A stretch of DNA of 36,126 nt. It comes from Carboxylicivirga sp. Its GTDB lineage: Bacteria; Bacteroidota; Bacteroidia; Bacteroidales; Marinilabiliaceae. Positions 8,526 through 17,281 of this stretch are shown here, one piece after another. The notes below the pieces were generated by a model. It was not told where the DNA came from. It saw only the letters and a program-made list of their open reading frames with translations, and searched no databases. Made by a program: the position numbers and the translations under genes. The stretch lies in NCBI GenBank assembly GCA_025210475.1, contig JAOARW010000008.1, positions 1 through 36,126 of the forward strand, given 5' to 3'. Positions within the stretch are counted from its first letter, which is position 1, and each line of letters opens with the position of its first letter.

Positions 8526-9515
8526 ATGAGGAATATTGCAATGTTAGGAAAGAATTGGGGAGAGGGAGTGTGCTCAATGCAATCAGTGCGTGAACACCTT
8601 ATTGATGTTGCCGGAGGTGATGTATACTTCTTTATTGCTCAAAATATTATTCTTGACAAAGCAAATATTCAAATCTTACCAGCTCAACAATCAAATATCC
8701 TTTTAAAAGTCAGAGAGAAAAAGATTCAGTCCATTGTCGATTTAAATCCATTGAATCCTCAAAATAATTACCTCTATAACCTAAGTAGTTGTATACCCGA
8801 TTCCGGGATGTATATTGGATGCTCTTTTATTAATGAACATGGTTTTGATGAGTTAAATAAAAAAGCAGGTCAGACGAAATCAAATACCGGGAGATCAAGA
8901 GCCGAAGTACTTGGACGGGTTGCTCAGGCTGGTTTTGAAATAATTGAGCATCGTTTTATAAATGGTTTGTTTTACTATGCTGCAATAAAGGTTCGTCAAG
9001 CTGAAATAAGAAAAGTAGATAAGGGTTTATTTATTACATTAAAGCGTGTTGGTTATTTTAAGAAACGAATTAATATTTATAAGTTTCGAACTATGCACCC
9101 TTATTCAGAATACTTGCAGGATTATGTAGTTCGTCTTAATGGCTATAATGCTTACGGTAAACCATCCGGTGATTTTCGGTTAACAAGGTTGGGTAAATTC
9201 TTCAGGAAATATTGGTTGGATGAGCTACCGCAGCTTTTTAATTTGATGAAGGGGGATTTAGCTTTAATTGGTGTTCGTCCCTTGAGCCTGACAAGGTTTA
9301 ATGAATTGCCCGAAGATGTAAGACAAAACCGCATTAATTTTAAACCCGGATGCATTCCGCCATATGTAGCATTGAACATGCCGGATAGTAAGGAGAATAT
9401 TGAAGCCGAGCGTATCTATATGGTGGCAAAGATCAAATCACCTATATTAACCGATATCAGGTATTTTTTTATGGCCCTCTACAATATCTTTTCCGGTAAA
9501 ATCAGAAGCTCATAG
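8526..9515 (+). CDS. Sugar transferase (monotopic phosphoglycosyl-transferase type) with methyltransferase-like N-terminus
   Basis: 329 residues. The C-terminal half is a bacterial sugar transferase domain: KFRTMHPY (186-193), FRLTRLGKFFRKYW, then LDELPQLFNLMKGDLALIGV (231-250) with the catalytic Asp-Glu pair at 232-233, and a late KPGCIPPY. Known relatives move a phospho-sugar onto undecaprenyl phosphate to start a glycan. Residues 1-155 look like the rest of a class I methyltransferase fold (SGMYIGCSF, then SRAEVLGRVAQAGFEIIEH), a pairing I recall from other Bacteroidota sugar transferases. The membrane hairpin that normally precedes the catalytic core is not visible: no long hydrophobic run occurs anywhere in the protein. 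Its place beside CapD, Wza and Wzc supports a role in the same glycan. Which reaction it does is uncertain. Confidence 0.8.
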   Translation: MRNIAMLGKNWGEGVCSMQSVREHLIDVAGGDVYFFIAQNIILDKANIQILPAQQSNILLKVREKKIQSIVDLNPLNPQNNYLYNLSSCIPDSGMYIGCSFINEHGFDELNKKAGQTKSNTGRSRAEVLGRVAQAGFEIIEHRFINGLFYYAAIKVRQAEIRKVDKGLFITLKRVGYFKKRINIYKFRTMHPYSEYLQDYVVRLNGYNAYGKPSGDFRLTRLGKFFRKYWLDELPQLFNLMKGDLALIGVRPLSLTRFNELPEDVRQNRINFKPGCIPPYVALNMPDSKENIEAERIYMVAKIKSPILTDIRYFFMALYNIFSGKIRSS

Positions 9516-9517
9516 TT

Positions 9518-9525
9518 TATATTTG
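9518..9525 (+). promoter_or_regulatory. Possible -7 element for comEC
   Basis: TATATTTG matches TAnnTTTG 47 nt before the comEC ATG, just past the sugar transferase stop. No TTG at the expected -33 position, so it is a weak call. Confidence 0.3.
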
Positions 9526-9572
9526 TAATTGATATCAGGATATCATAAATTTATTATGATTTGTGATATTGT

Positions 9573-11630
9573 ATGTTACACCTTTTCTTAAAACAATCTC
9601 CATTTATACGACTGGTTATATCTGTTATAACTGGTTATTACTTGTCAGATGTGTTTGATTTGCCTTTAGCTTGTTATATCCTCATAAGTGGAATAACTTT
9701 CATTTTATTGCTGCTTTGGAATAAAAGGCTTTCTGTAAAAATAATCTATCGGTATCGATATTTATCTGGCATTCTTGCTTTTATAATGTTTACCGCTTTA
9801 TCAGCTATCTATTGGCAAGTCCGTAAACCGGTTTATCTCAACAGTAATTCTGAGGCAGTTATTAAAGTCCAATTAATTGAAGCGCTCGGGCAAACAAAAC
9901 TCAACTATAAGTTTGAAGCATACTTATATCAATCTAGTTTGGATACACTTCAAGATCAAAAACTGAAGGGGATAGTTTATTTGCCTATAAATAAAACAGC
10001 AGATGGGTATCAGTCGAATGACTTAGTCGTATTACAAGGGAGGTTTATGCCCTATTCTAAACCAAGTGGGGTATTTACGTTTAATTACTCCCAATATTTG
10101 ATTAATCAAAGAATTGGTTTTCGTTTTTTGGCAAAGCATGTAAAGAACGCTGGGAGAAGTGAAAGTTTTAATGTGTTTGTCTTTAGCGGACAATTGAAAA
10201 CATTTCTAAGAGAACAATATCAAAAGGCTGGATTAAATACTTCACAATTGGCTATTCTTAATGCTTTATTTTTAGGTGACAAAAGTTTATTGACCTATGA
10301 ACAAAAGAGTGCCTTTTCTGATGCCGGGGCGATGCATTTATTAGCTGTCAGTGGTTTGCATGTCGGAATTATTTACATGATAATGCTGAAAATCATTCTC
10401 TTGATAGGCTTTAAAAAGAATAGTATTTGGTCGTTTGTATTTGTTGTTTTAACCTTATGGATTTATGCTCTAATAACGGGATTTTCACCTTCTGTTTTAA
10501 GGGCAAGCCTCATGTTTACAATATTAGAGTTAGGTCGTATTTATAACTACAAAACTGGCATCTTTAATTTATTGGGATCGTCGATGTTTATAATATTAAT
10601 CATCGAGCCATTGTCAATTTATAACATTGGATTTTGGTTAAGTCATGTGGCCGTTGCATCCATCGTCAGTTTTTACCCATCGATCAATGCCTGGTTACAT
10701 TTTAAATTTCCGCCCTTTAAATGGATATGGTCGATTGTAGCAGTTTCAATTGCCGCACAATTGGGTACTTTACCTATAAGCATATATGCTTTTTATGAGT
10801 TTCCACTTTATTTTATTCTAACCAACATACTACTAATTCCCTTGGTTGCACCGATTCTGATACTAGCTGTCTTGGCTTCTGTGTTTTCATTTTCCAGCGC
10901 TTTGATGGGCTTGCTAATTCCCGCACTGGGAGATCTACTAACACTAATGGAACAAGCTACCAGATGGATCGATAGCTTGCCATATTCATCGATTACTAAT
11001 TTGTTTGTTGAATGGTGGCAACTGCCTTTAATCTATATGGTTCTTACTTTATTAATGATTTATATCAATTATCGATTTGTCAATTACCTGAAGTTTTTAC
11101 TCATAGCGTTTATTGTATTCGTAGCCAGTTTTCATATTCACTCAAGCACTAAACCAAACGAGGTGTTATATGTATCGAATATAAAGAACAAGAGTGTTGT
11201 AAATTATATCGGGCAGGGGCAGAACATCATCTATACTAGTACACCAATTGAGAATAAAGAAGCTGAATTCGCCTTTAAGGGGTTGTGGGCAAAAGTGGGC
11301 GCACCGTCAGAATATTCAGTTGTATTGATGGATGGTAAACAGAAAACGAAGCCGGTTGTTAAACTTATTGGAGGAGAATCAATTGGCATACTACCCAAAG
11401 GGGTATATTTGAATGATCGTGATGATCGTATTTTGTTTGATAGGCTTATACTGTTAGGAGCTCCATCAATGCCAGTGAAAGCATTTCTGGAAATCAATCC
11501 AGCTAAACAGCTCATCGTGGCCAATGGTTGGTCTTGGTATCAGAAAAAGAAATGGTTGAAGGCTTGTAGTGAGCGTCAAAATAGAATACATAATGTGCAG
11601 GAAGATGGGGTGGTATTGATCGGATTATGA
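9573..11630 (+). CDS. comEC: ComEC/Rec2-family DNA uptake channel protein
   Basis: 685 residues. Several membrane segments at the N-terminus are followed by a soluble DUF4131-like part, then the Competence domain with the signature HLLAVSGLHVGIIYM (near 254-268) and many further membrane helices to about residue 520. ComEC carries single-stranded DNA across the inner membrane in natural transformation. The last 150 residues resemble a metallo-beta-lactamase domain in outline (ILLGAPSMPVKAFLEINPAK, IVANGWSWYQKKKW), but the HxHxDH metal-binding motif is absent, so any nuclease function of that domain should be lost. No other competence genes are near. It stands alone between the polysaccharide locus and trkA. 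Confidence 0.9.
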   Translation: MLHLFLKQSPFIRLVISVITGYYLSDVFDLPLACYILISGITFILLLLWNKRLSVKIIYRYRYLSGILAFIMFTALSAIYWQVRKPVYLNSNSEAVIKVQLIEALGQTKLNYKFEAYLYQSSLDTLQDQKLKGIVYLPINKTADGYQSNDLVVLQGRFMPYSKPSGVFTFNYSQYLINQRIGFRFLAKHVKNAGRSESFNVFVFSGQLKTFLREQYQKAGLNTSQLAILNALFLGDKSLLTYEQKSAFSDAGAMHLLAVSGLHVGIIYMIMLKIILLIGFKKNSIWSFVFVVLTLWIYALITGFSPSVLRASLMFTILELGRIYNYKTGIFNLLGSSMFIILIIEPLSIYNIGFWLSHVAVASIVSFYPSINAWLHFKFPPFKWIWSIVAVSIAAQLGTLPISIYAFYEFPLYFILTNILLIPLVAPILILAVLASVFSFSSALMGLLIPALGDLLTLMEQATRWIDSLPYSSITNLFVEWWQLPLIYMVLTLLMIYINYRFVNYLKFLLIAFIVFVASFHIHSSTKPNEVLYVSNIKNKSVVNYIGQGQNIIYTSTPIENKEAEFAFKGLWAKVGAPSEYSVVLMDGKQKTKPVVKLIGGESIGILPKGVYLNDRDDRILFDRLILLGAPSMPVKAFLEINPAKQLIVANGWSWYQKKKWLKACSERQNRIHNVQEDGVVLIGL

Positions 11631-11638
11631 CAAGCAAG

Positions 11639-11658
11639 TGATTTTAATCACATTTTAT
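11639..11658 (+). terminator. Weak hairpin after comEC
   Basis: GTGAT (11639-11643) pairs with ATCAC (11648-11652) around TTTA, followed by ATTTTA. The stem is only 5 bp, so this is a weak terminator at best. Confidence 0.25.
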
Positions 11659-11690
11659 TTGGAGGATTAGTGGTATTATCTATTAATTTG
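11659..11690 (+). promoter_or_regulatory. Likely trkA promoter
   Basis: TTG (11659-11661), a 21-nt spacer and TTAATTTG (11683-11690) match the Bacteroidota TTG-N19-21-TAnnTTTG pattern with one mismatch. Transcription would start near 11697, which argues for the trkA start at 11738 and against the in-frame ATG at 11693. Confidence 0.5.
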
Positions 11691-11737
11691 CGATGTTTTT
11701 GTCGAGTAGTCCGACATTTTTAAGAACACTTATTGTT

Positions 11738-13078
11738 ATGAGAATTTTTATTGCAGGTGCAGGAGAGGTAGGAACACACTTAGCCAAAATGCTTTGTTCG
11801 GCTAATCATGATGTGATTCTGATGGATGAAGAGGAAGAGAAGCTAAAACAAATTGATTCGCATTTTGATTTAATGACCATTGTAGGAAGTATTTCTTCTA
11901 TTGAAGATCTACGGGAGGCCAACGTTAAATCGTGTGATTTATTTATTGCTGTTCCTCCTTATCAGGATATGAGTATCCTTTCGTGCATTCTGGCAAAACA
12001 ATTGGGAGCCAAAACAACTGTTGCCAGGGTTAATAATTACGAATATCTGCTTGAAGAAAATAAAGAGTTTTTCGGCAAACTGGGAATTGATGAGTTAATT
12101 TATCCAGAACAGTTAGCGGCAAAAGAAGTCTATGCTTCATTAAAACAGGTGGGTACTCGTCAACTATACGAATTTACAGGAAGTAAACTGGTAATGTTTG
12201 CCCTTAAAATTCGTGATAATGCAAGGATCGTCAATAAAACTCTTGCCGAAATATCAGCATTGTACGAAAACCAGCAATACAATATAGTTGCCATTAATCG
12301 CGATGGTGAAACCATTATTCCCCGTGGTAAGGAAACCTTGCAGCATAATGATCTGGTATACATTATTACCACTAAGTCTGCTGTGAAGCAAGTTATGGAG
12401 GATGCGGGTAAGAAACAGTTCGATATTAAGAATGTGATGATTCTTGGAGGTAGCCGAATTGGTAAAAAAGTAGCTCAAAAACTCGAAGGACAGTATAGTA
12501 TAAAACTAATTGAGATAGATAAGGATAAAGCGGCTCGATTGGCCGATATTTTAGCCGATACCCTTGTAATTAATGGCGATGGTCGCAACTTGGAGTTATT
12601 AAAAGATGAAGGCATTAAAAAAATGGATGCTTTCGTTGCGGTGACGGGTAACTCTGAGGTTAATATTTTAGCTTGTCAGTTGGCCAAAAAGATGGGTGTT
12701 CGAAAAACGGTAGCTGAAGTTGAGAACATCGACTATATTGATTTGGCCGAGAATATTGGAATTGGAACATTGGTCAATAAAAAACTGATTGCAGCAAGTC
12801 ACATATATCGTTATACGCTACGAGCACACGTTTCTCATGTAAAATGTTTGACTGCTACAGATGCGGAAGTAATTGAATTGGTGGCTCAGCCGGGATCCAA
12901 AATAACGAAAGGACCGTTACATAAATTAAGCTTGCCAAAAGATGTGAATGTAGGTGGTGTTATTCGGGGAGAATCAGCCATTATCGCCAGTGGTGAAACC
13001 TTGATCGAAGCCAATGATAAAGTGGTTCTTTTTGCCATGCCATCCAGCTTTGCCAAAATTGAAAAAATGTTTAGCTAA
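11738..13078 (+). CDS. trkA: Trk potassium uptake system NAD-binding protein TrkA
   Basis: 446 residues from the ATG at 11738. This start puts the Rossmann motif MRIFIAGAGEVGTHLAKML at the N-terminus; a longer frame from 11693 adds 15 unrelated residues and overlaps the likely promoter. The protein has two RCK units: GAGEVG then a TrkA_C region, and a second nucleotide-binding motif (MILGGSRIGKKVAQKL, near 230) with a second TrkA_C region at the end. TrkA gates the TrkH/TrkG potassium channel in response to NAD(H)/ATP. The channel gene is not beside it, although TrkA and TrkH genes are often paired. Downstream, a small membrane protein gene starts after 12 nt. Confidence 0.93.
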   Translation: MRIFIAGAGEVGTHLAKMLCSANHDVILMDEEEEKLKQIDSHFDLMTIVGSISSIEDLREANVKSCDLFIAVPPYQDMSILSCILAKQLGAKTTVARVNNYEYLLEENKEFFGKLGIDELIYPEQLAAKEVYASLKQVGTRQLYEFTGSKLVMFALKIRDNARIVNKTLAEISALYENQQYNIVAINRDGETIIPRGKETLQHNDLVYIITTKSAVKQVMEDAGKKQFDIKNVMILGGSRIGKKVAQKLEGQYSIKLIEIDKDKAARLADILADTLVINGDGRNLELLKDEGIKKMDAFVAVTGNSEVNILACQLAKKMGVRKTVAEVENIDYIDLAENIGIGTLVNKKLIAASHIYRYTLRAHVSHVKCLTATDAEVIELVAQPGSKITKGPLHKLSLPKDVNVGGVIRGESAIIASGETLIEANDKVVLFAMPSSFAKIEKMFS

Positions 13079-13090
13079 TAGCTTCGGATT

Positions 13091-13318
13091 ATGAATAAAG
13101 ACATTGTTTTTTACCTGATGACCGGTGTGGGGTTATTGATCGCCATTGCCGCGATTACCAATTGGGAATGGTATTTTAAACAACGAAGGGCTCAGACAAT
13201 GATAAAGTTGATGGGGCGGAATGGTGCCCGTATCTTTTACGCAGTTCTGGGCTTGTTTTTTACGGTTTTTGGTTATTTAGTTTTGTCAGGTAAAATTGCT
13301 GTCGATTCGATATTTTAA
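13091..13318 (+). CDS. Small two-helix membrane protein (Imm17-like)
   Basis: 75 residues with two membrane segments (about 5-24 and 46-66) joined by a charged loop (WYFKQRRAQTMIKLMGRNGARIFY). The NWEWYFKQRRA and GRNGARIFY stretches recall the small Imm17-type family of Bacteroidota. That family name comes from toxin-immunity predictions, and nothing here (no toxin gene) supports an immunity role. It starts 12 nt after trkA and is probably co-transcribed. Function unknown. Confidence 0.7.
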   Translation: MNKDIVFYLMTGVGLLIAIAAITNWEWYFKQRRAQTMIKLMGRNGARIFYAVLGLFFTVFGYLVLSGKIAVDSIF

Positions 13319-13394
13319 TTAATTTTTCTGCAAAGTCTGTAACCTTTCTTTCATAACTTGTATCTCAGCAGAGAAACAAATAAATTGATGGATT

Positions 13395-13757
13395 ATGAAT
13401 GACTTTGCACTTGCTTTAATCTGGCTGGGATTGTTCTCAGCAGTTTTCTTTTCCTGGTATTTTTATCTGCAAGCTCGTACTAAAGAGCGAACCATGCTTA
13501 TTGAAAAGGGCGCAGATGCCAGTAATTTCTACGCTAAAAAACCTGAAAGAAAAGGCTTTTGCTTTCCTTGGTTAAAAATGGGGCTATTATTGGTTGGAAT
13601 TGCCTTTGGTTTGATGTTCGGGTTTGTGATGACACATGCAATTTTCCCTAATTCGTTAAATCGGATCGACGAACCATTCGTTTTTGGCTCAACAGTGATG
13701 TTTGGCGGTTTAGGAATGATAATGGCACATTTTACCACTAAAAAGAAAGATCAATAG
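13395..13757 (+). CDS. DUF6249-like membrane protein upstream of an ECF sigma factor
   Basis: 120 residues: an N-terminal membrane segment (LALIWLGLFSAVFFSWYFYL), a loop with the stretch KERTMLIEKGADAS, then two membrane segments (about 55-80 and 92-112). The ER-x-x-LIEKGAD signature is typical of small membrane proteins (DUF6249) that often precede ECF sigma genes in Bacteroidota. Its stop codon TAG shares its G with the GTG start of the sigma gene, a sign of coupled translation. Exact function unknown. Confidence 0.75.
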   Translation: MNDFALALIWLGLFSAVFFSWYFYLQARTKERTMLIEKGADASNFYAKKPERKGFCFPWLKMGLLLVGIAFGLMFGFVMTHAIFPNSLNRIDEPFVFGSTVMFGGLGMIMAHFTTKKKDQ

Positions 13758-14308
13758 TGGAAGAGCTTTACATCAAAAAAGTAATTGAAGGCGATGACCA
13801 GGGCTACCGGTATTTTATCAGGCGGTACAAGGACATGGCCTTCTCCATTGCTGTTTCTGTTGTAAAAGATGAATTCTTAGCGGAAGAAGTATGCCAGGAA
13901 GCTTTTATGAAAGCATTCGAAAAGATGCATGCCTTTAAAGGGCAGTCAAAGTTTAGTACCTGGTTTTATCGAATCATTGTTAACATTGCTTTTCGGCGAC
14001 TTGATAAAGAAAAGAAGTGGAAGAACGAACCATTGGTGGCGGTTGAAAACACAATTGACGAGCAAAGTGTTGATGCTTTGGAAAGTGATGAACGCAAATA
14101 CTATATCAATGAGGCGCTAAAGCTAATGTCATCTAACGAGAGCCTGGCATTAAGGTTGTTCTATTTAGAAGAACTGTCGCTAAAAGAAGTGAAAGATGTT
14201 ACCGGATGGTCATCGAGTAAAGTGAAGGTTGTGATCCACCGGGCTCGCAAAAGCTTTTATTCGCATTTAAATGCCTTATTGAAAAACGAATCGCGATTAA
14301 TAATTTAG
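13757..14308 (+). CDS. ECF-type RNA polymerase sigma factor (sigma-70 family)
   Basis: 183 residues from a GTG that overlaps the previous stop codon by one base. Region 2 spans about residues 10-80 (IRRYKDMAFSIAVSVVKDEF, then EVCQEAFMKAFEKMHAFKG and KFSTWFYRIIVNIAFRRLDK). Region 4 is a helix-turn-helix near 125-175 (YLEELSLKEVKDVTGWSSSKV, HRARKSFYSHL in pieces). Group 4 sigma factors direct stress or envelope regulons and are usually held by a membrane partner. The gene 7 nt downstream encodes such a candidate. The regulon cannot be read from this window. Confidence 0.9.
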   Translation: MEELYIKKVIEGDDQGYRYFIRRYKDMAFSIAVSVVKDEFLAEEVCQEAFMKAFEKMHAFKGQSKFSTWFYRIIVNIAFRRLDKEKKWKNEPLVAVENTIDEQSVDALESDERKYYINEALKLMSSNESLALRLFYLEELSLKEVKDVTGWSSSKVKVVIHRARKSFYSHLNALLKNESRLII

Positions 14309-14315
14309 TGATACA

Positions 14316-14669
14316 ATGATGGACGAACTAAATGATAAATATTTAAAAAACTTACTCAAAGACAGTAAGGTGGAGATGCCTTTTTTGGACTTTGAGGAAA
14401 AGATGATGCTACGCGTTAAGAATGAGGCACAAGGAAAGCGTATTATTAGCAAAAATATGGGTTTATCCTGGTTCTTTTTCTTTATGGGCTCCGTTTTCGG
14501 CCTGGGCGTGAGCGTAACAATACCCTTGCTACAGTTGGAATGGGCCGGAATCGATTTACAAAATCTTAAGTATCCCTTAATGTTAGTGGTTTTGTTTATT
14601 ATTATCTGGCAACTTGATGAGATGCTTCGACTAACCCTGCGGCAACGAAAACAGAAGCGTTTGCAATAG
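14316..14669 (+). CDS. Small membrane protein, candidate anti-sigma factor
   Basis: 117 residues: about 50 charged cytoplasmic residues (DKYLKNLLKDSKVEMPFLDF), then two membrane segments (about 50-70 and 86-104) and a basic tail. It starts 7 nt after the sigma factor and is surely in the same operon. The position and layout fit an anti-sigma factor, but there is no HxxxCxxC zinc motif (the protein has no Cys) and no FecR domain, so the role is inference from context only. Confidence 0.65.
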   Translation: MMDELNDKYLKNLLKDSKVEMPFLDFEEKMMLRVKNEAQGKRIISKNMGLSWFFFFMGSVFGLGVSVTIPLLQLEWAGIDLQNLKYPLMLVVLFIIIWQLDEMLRLTLRQRKQKRLQ

Positions 14670-14758
14670 CTTGTATTTAGGTCAGATATTAACTAATAAA
14701 TTGCAGGGAGAATGAAGAGTAGCAAAACACAAGTAACCCATTTAATAGAAATAATTAT

Positions 14759-17182
14759 TTACAAAGGATGGGTGAAATAGAATTTTGATCCTTCCATGGG
14801 GATGCTCTCAACTTGCATATTACCTCCCAGTAATTCAACCAAATTTTTGGCAATTGATAAACCTAAACCGGTACCTCCCAGGTTAGCACCAAAACGCTCT
14901 TCTTCCCTGAAGAAACGATCGAAAATTTGAGTTACTCTTTCTTTCTTAATGCCAATACCTGTGTCCTTTACATAGAATGTCAGCTTGTTACCTTCCGATG
15001 GATATACTCCAAACTCAACATAACCGCGTTCCGTGAATTTTACAGCATTCTCAAGCAAATTGGTAAGTATTTGGCGCAGTCGTGCCACATCACTTAATAT
15101 GATCAATTGATTGTCTTTAAGATCCGGATGGATGTTATAACGGCATTCAAGCTCACTTTTTTCCAAACGTTTTATTCTCAGCTTGAAAATCTCCAGGAGG
15201 CTTTCAAACATTTGTTGAATATCAATTTCAGTCTTTATAATTTTTAACTGCGATGCTTCAATCTTTGAAATATCAATGATGTCGGAAATGATTCTTAATA
15301 ATTGATTGGAGTTATCTTCAATGATGCTTAAGTAATGATCGCGTTCATCCGGATTTAAGGATTTATCTTTTAGTAAATCAGTAAAACCAATTATGCCGTT
15401 CATCGGTGTCCTGATTTCATGACTCATATTCGAAAGAAAAGCACTTTTTAATTGGTCACTTTCTTCAGCTTTTATTTTTGCCTTTTTCAGTTCGTCGTTA
15501 ATTCCTTTAAGTGCTTCATTTTGTTGCTTTAAAAGAATTTCTTTATCCAGCAGTTGTTCGGTTGTCTTTTTTAAGTCGGTAACATCAATTAAGGAAACAA
15601 TTACTTTGCTCCAGTCATTCTCATAGCCTAACGGTATTTTAACCGTTACCGAAACATTTATGGTGTTGCCTTTAAGTGTTACATGTTTCGATTCTGTTTC
15701 GTACAGGTAAACTCCTTTGTAAAAAGTTATTAGTTCTTCGGCAAAATCCAGCAAGGCTTTTTGTGTAAATACATTGGAAACATTATTTAGAATTTGCTCC
15801 TTATCATCGGCTTCCATGTACTGCATGGTGGCCTTGTTAATGTTGATAATCTTTACATTAATAGCACATTGTTTAACAAAATCAGGATTTGAACGAATAT
15901 AGGATTCTACATCACTAACGCCCTGTTCAACCAATTGATCAATCAACTTTTTTGTATACGAAAAATCTTCTTCCCACAGTGAAATGGGAGAATCTTCAAA
16001 AAGAAGTTTGAATCTTTCCTCGCTTAAAGTAAGTTTCGATAAGGCACTTTGTCGACGGCCAATTTCTTCTTTTAAATTTTTATTTACGATGGATAATTGA
16101 TTGGTTCTTTCGAGTACCGATTTCTTTAATCGCCGGTTAAAAAGAAAGAAGATTATGACACTGATTAAAGACAGTGTAACTACCGCCAGTAATATATAGA
16201 GAGTGAGTTTAATGCGTTTTTTATTAAAAACCTGGTAATCTTCAAAGAGGAATCCTTCAATAGAATAATCGGATTTAAGGTGACCAATTTGAACTAATGT
16301 ATTGGCGATGTAATGCCATCGGTCAGCATTCATATGACCGGGTTCAATTAACTTGGGCATCACCAAATCTTCCATTACTGTTGATTCGTAGCGTAGCAGA
16401 TCCCTCGACAGGTCAGGATTATATTTGGCGATGATAACATCAATTAACTCATCCTTATTATCCATGGCATAAACCCATCCTTTTATTGAAGTATCGATGA
16501 AGCGTTGGGTTAAATCTTTGTTTCCCTCTACCATTGATTGAGCGGAGAACAGGATGTCTCCATAGAGATCGATACCATAGGATCGAGGCTTGAAAATCAA
16601 CGGTTCAATATTTGCCTTTTCAAGTAAATAAGGCGCATCGGTAATGTAGGTGGTAATAACATCGGTGTGCCCGTTTATTAAATCGTAGGTAAAGCCTTTC
16701 GAACTCTCAGAAATAAAATTATCATCAGCGATATTTATCTTGTCAAAGAGTGCCGTGGTTGAAGTTAGTCCGTTTTGTGTGGATGAAATACGCTTATCCT
16801 TTAAATCTTCAATAAAACGTATGCCCGAGTCCTTACGGGCTAATAAGATTTCGGGGGAATGCTGAAAAATAGCAGCTAAGGCAACTACAGGGATATTATC
16901 ATTTCGTGCGATAATTAATTTGGCCGACTCGATACCAAAGTGGGCATTGCCAGATATAACTTCATTTACAAAATCAATGGATGTATCACCTTGCTTAATA
17001 ATCACTTCTATTCCGGCATCGCGGTAATACCCTTTTTCAATGGCCGCATAGAACCCTGCAAATTGAAACTGATGTTTCCATTTGAGCTGCAAGACTACAG
17101 TATCAATAGGCTGATTGGCTTTTAGTGCCTGGCAAAATATTAATATACAAACAATTAATAAAAGCTTAAAAGCTGATTTCAT
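14759..17182 (-). CDS. NMT1/THI5-type substrate-binding domain fused to a PAS sensor histidine kinase
   Basis: About 807 residues from the ATG at 17182, which starts a clean signal peptide ([20 protein letters not shown]); the frame extends 14 codons further without support. Order: a periplasmic binding domain of the NMT1/THI5 type, seen in [20 protein letters not shown] and the following YYRDAGIEV; a membrane helix near 324-347; a coiled coil; a PAS region near 370-515; HisKA with [14 protein letters not shown] (His near 587); and HATPase_c with [26 protein letters not shown] and [12 protein letters not shown]. There is no receiver domain and no response regulator gene nearby. The layout suggests direct sensing of a small periplasmic ligand, for example a pyrimidine or taurine/nitrate-like compound; the ligand is not known. 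Confidence 0.88.
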   Translation of the reverse strand: MKSAFKLLLIVCILIFCQALKANQPIDTVVLQLKWKHQFQFAGFYAAIEKGYYRDAGIEVIIKQGDTSIDFVNEVISGNAHFGIESAKLIIARNDNIPVVALAAIFQHSPEILLARKDSGIRFIEDLKDKRISSTQNGLTSTTALFDKINIADDNFISESSKGFTYDLINGHTDVITTYITDAPYLLEKANIEPLIFKPRSYGIDLYGDILFSAQSMVEGNKDLTQRFIDTSIKGWVYAMDNKDELIDVIIAKYNPDLSRDLLRYESTVMEDLVMPKLIEPGHMNADRWHYIANTLVQIGHLKSDYSIEGFLFEDYQVFNKKRIKLTLYILLAVVTLSLISVIIFFLFNRRLKKSVLERTNQLSIVNKNLKEEIGRRQSALSKLTLSEERFKLLFEDSPISLWEEDFSYTKKLIDQLVEQGVSDVESYIRSNPDFVKQCAINVKIININKATMQYMEADDKEQILNNVSNVFTQKALLDFAEELITFYKGVYLYETESKHVTLKGNTINVSVTVKIPLGYENDWSKVIVSLIDVTDLKKTTEQLLDKEILLKQQNEALKGINDELKKAKIKAEESDQLKSAFLSNMSHEIRTPMNGIIGFTDLLKDKSLNPDERDHYLSIIEDNSNQLLRIISDIIDISKIEASQLKIIKTEIDIQQMFESLLEIFKLRIKRLEKSELECRYNIHPDLKDNQLIILSDVARLRQILTNLLENAVKFTERGYVEFGVYPSEGNKLTFYVKDTGIGIKKERVTQIFDRFFREEERFGANLGGTGLGLSIAKNLVELLGGNMQVESIPMEGSKFYFTHPL

Positions 17183-17281
17183 TAAAGCGCACGATTTCTG
17201 AATATTCGATGAATGAATATACAACCTTTTTTTGAGGCTTTAAAATATATCGAAGCTTGAACTTGCTAATCTAAACTGAGT

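Noticed and set aside
13091..13318. Toxin-immunity pair based on Imm17 likeness
   Set aside because: No polymorphic toxin or secretion gene is near; the likeness is only to a two-helix membrane layout.
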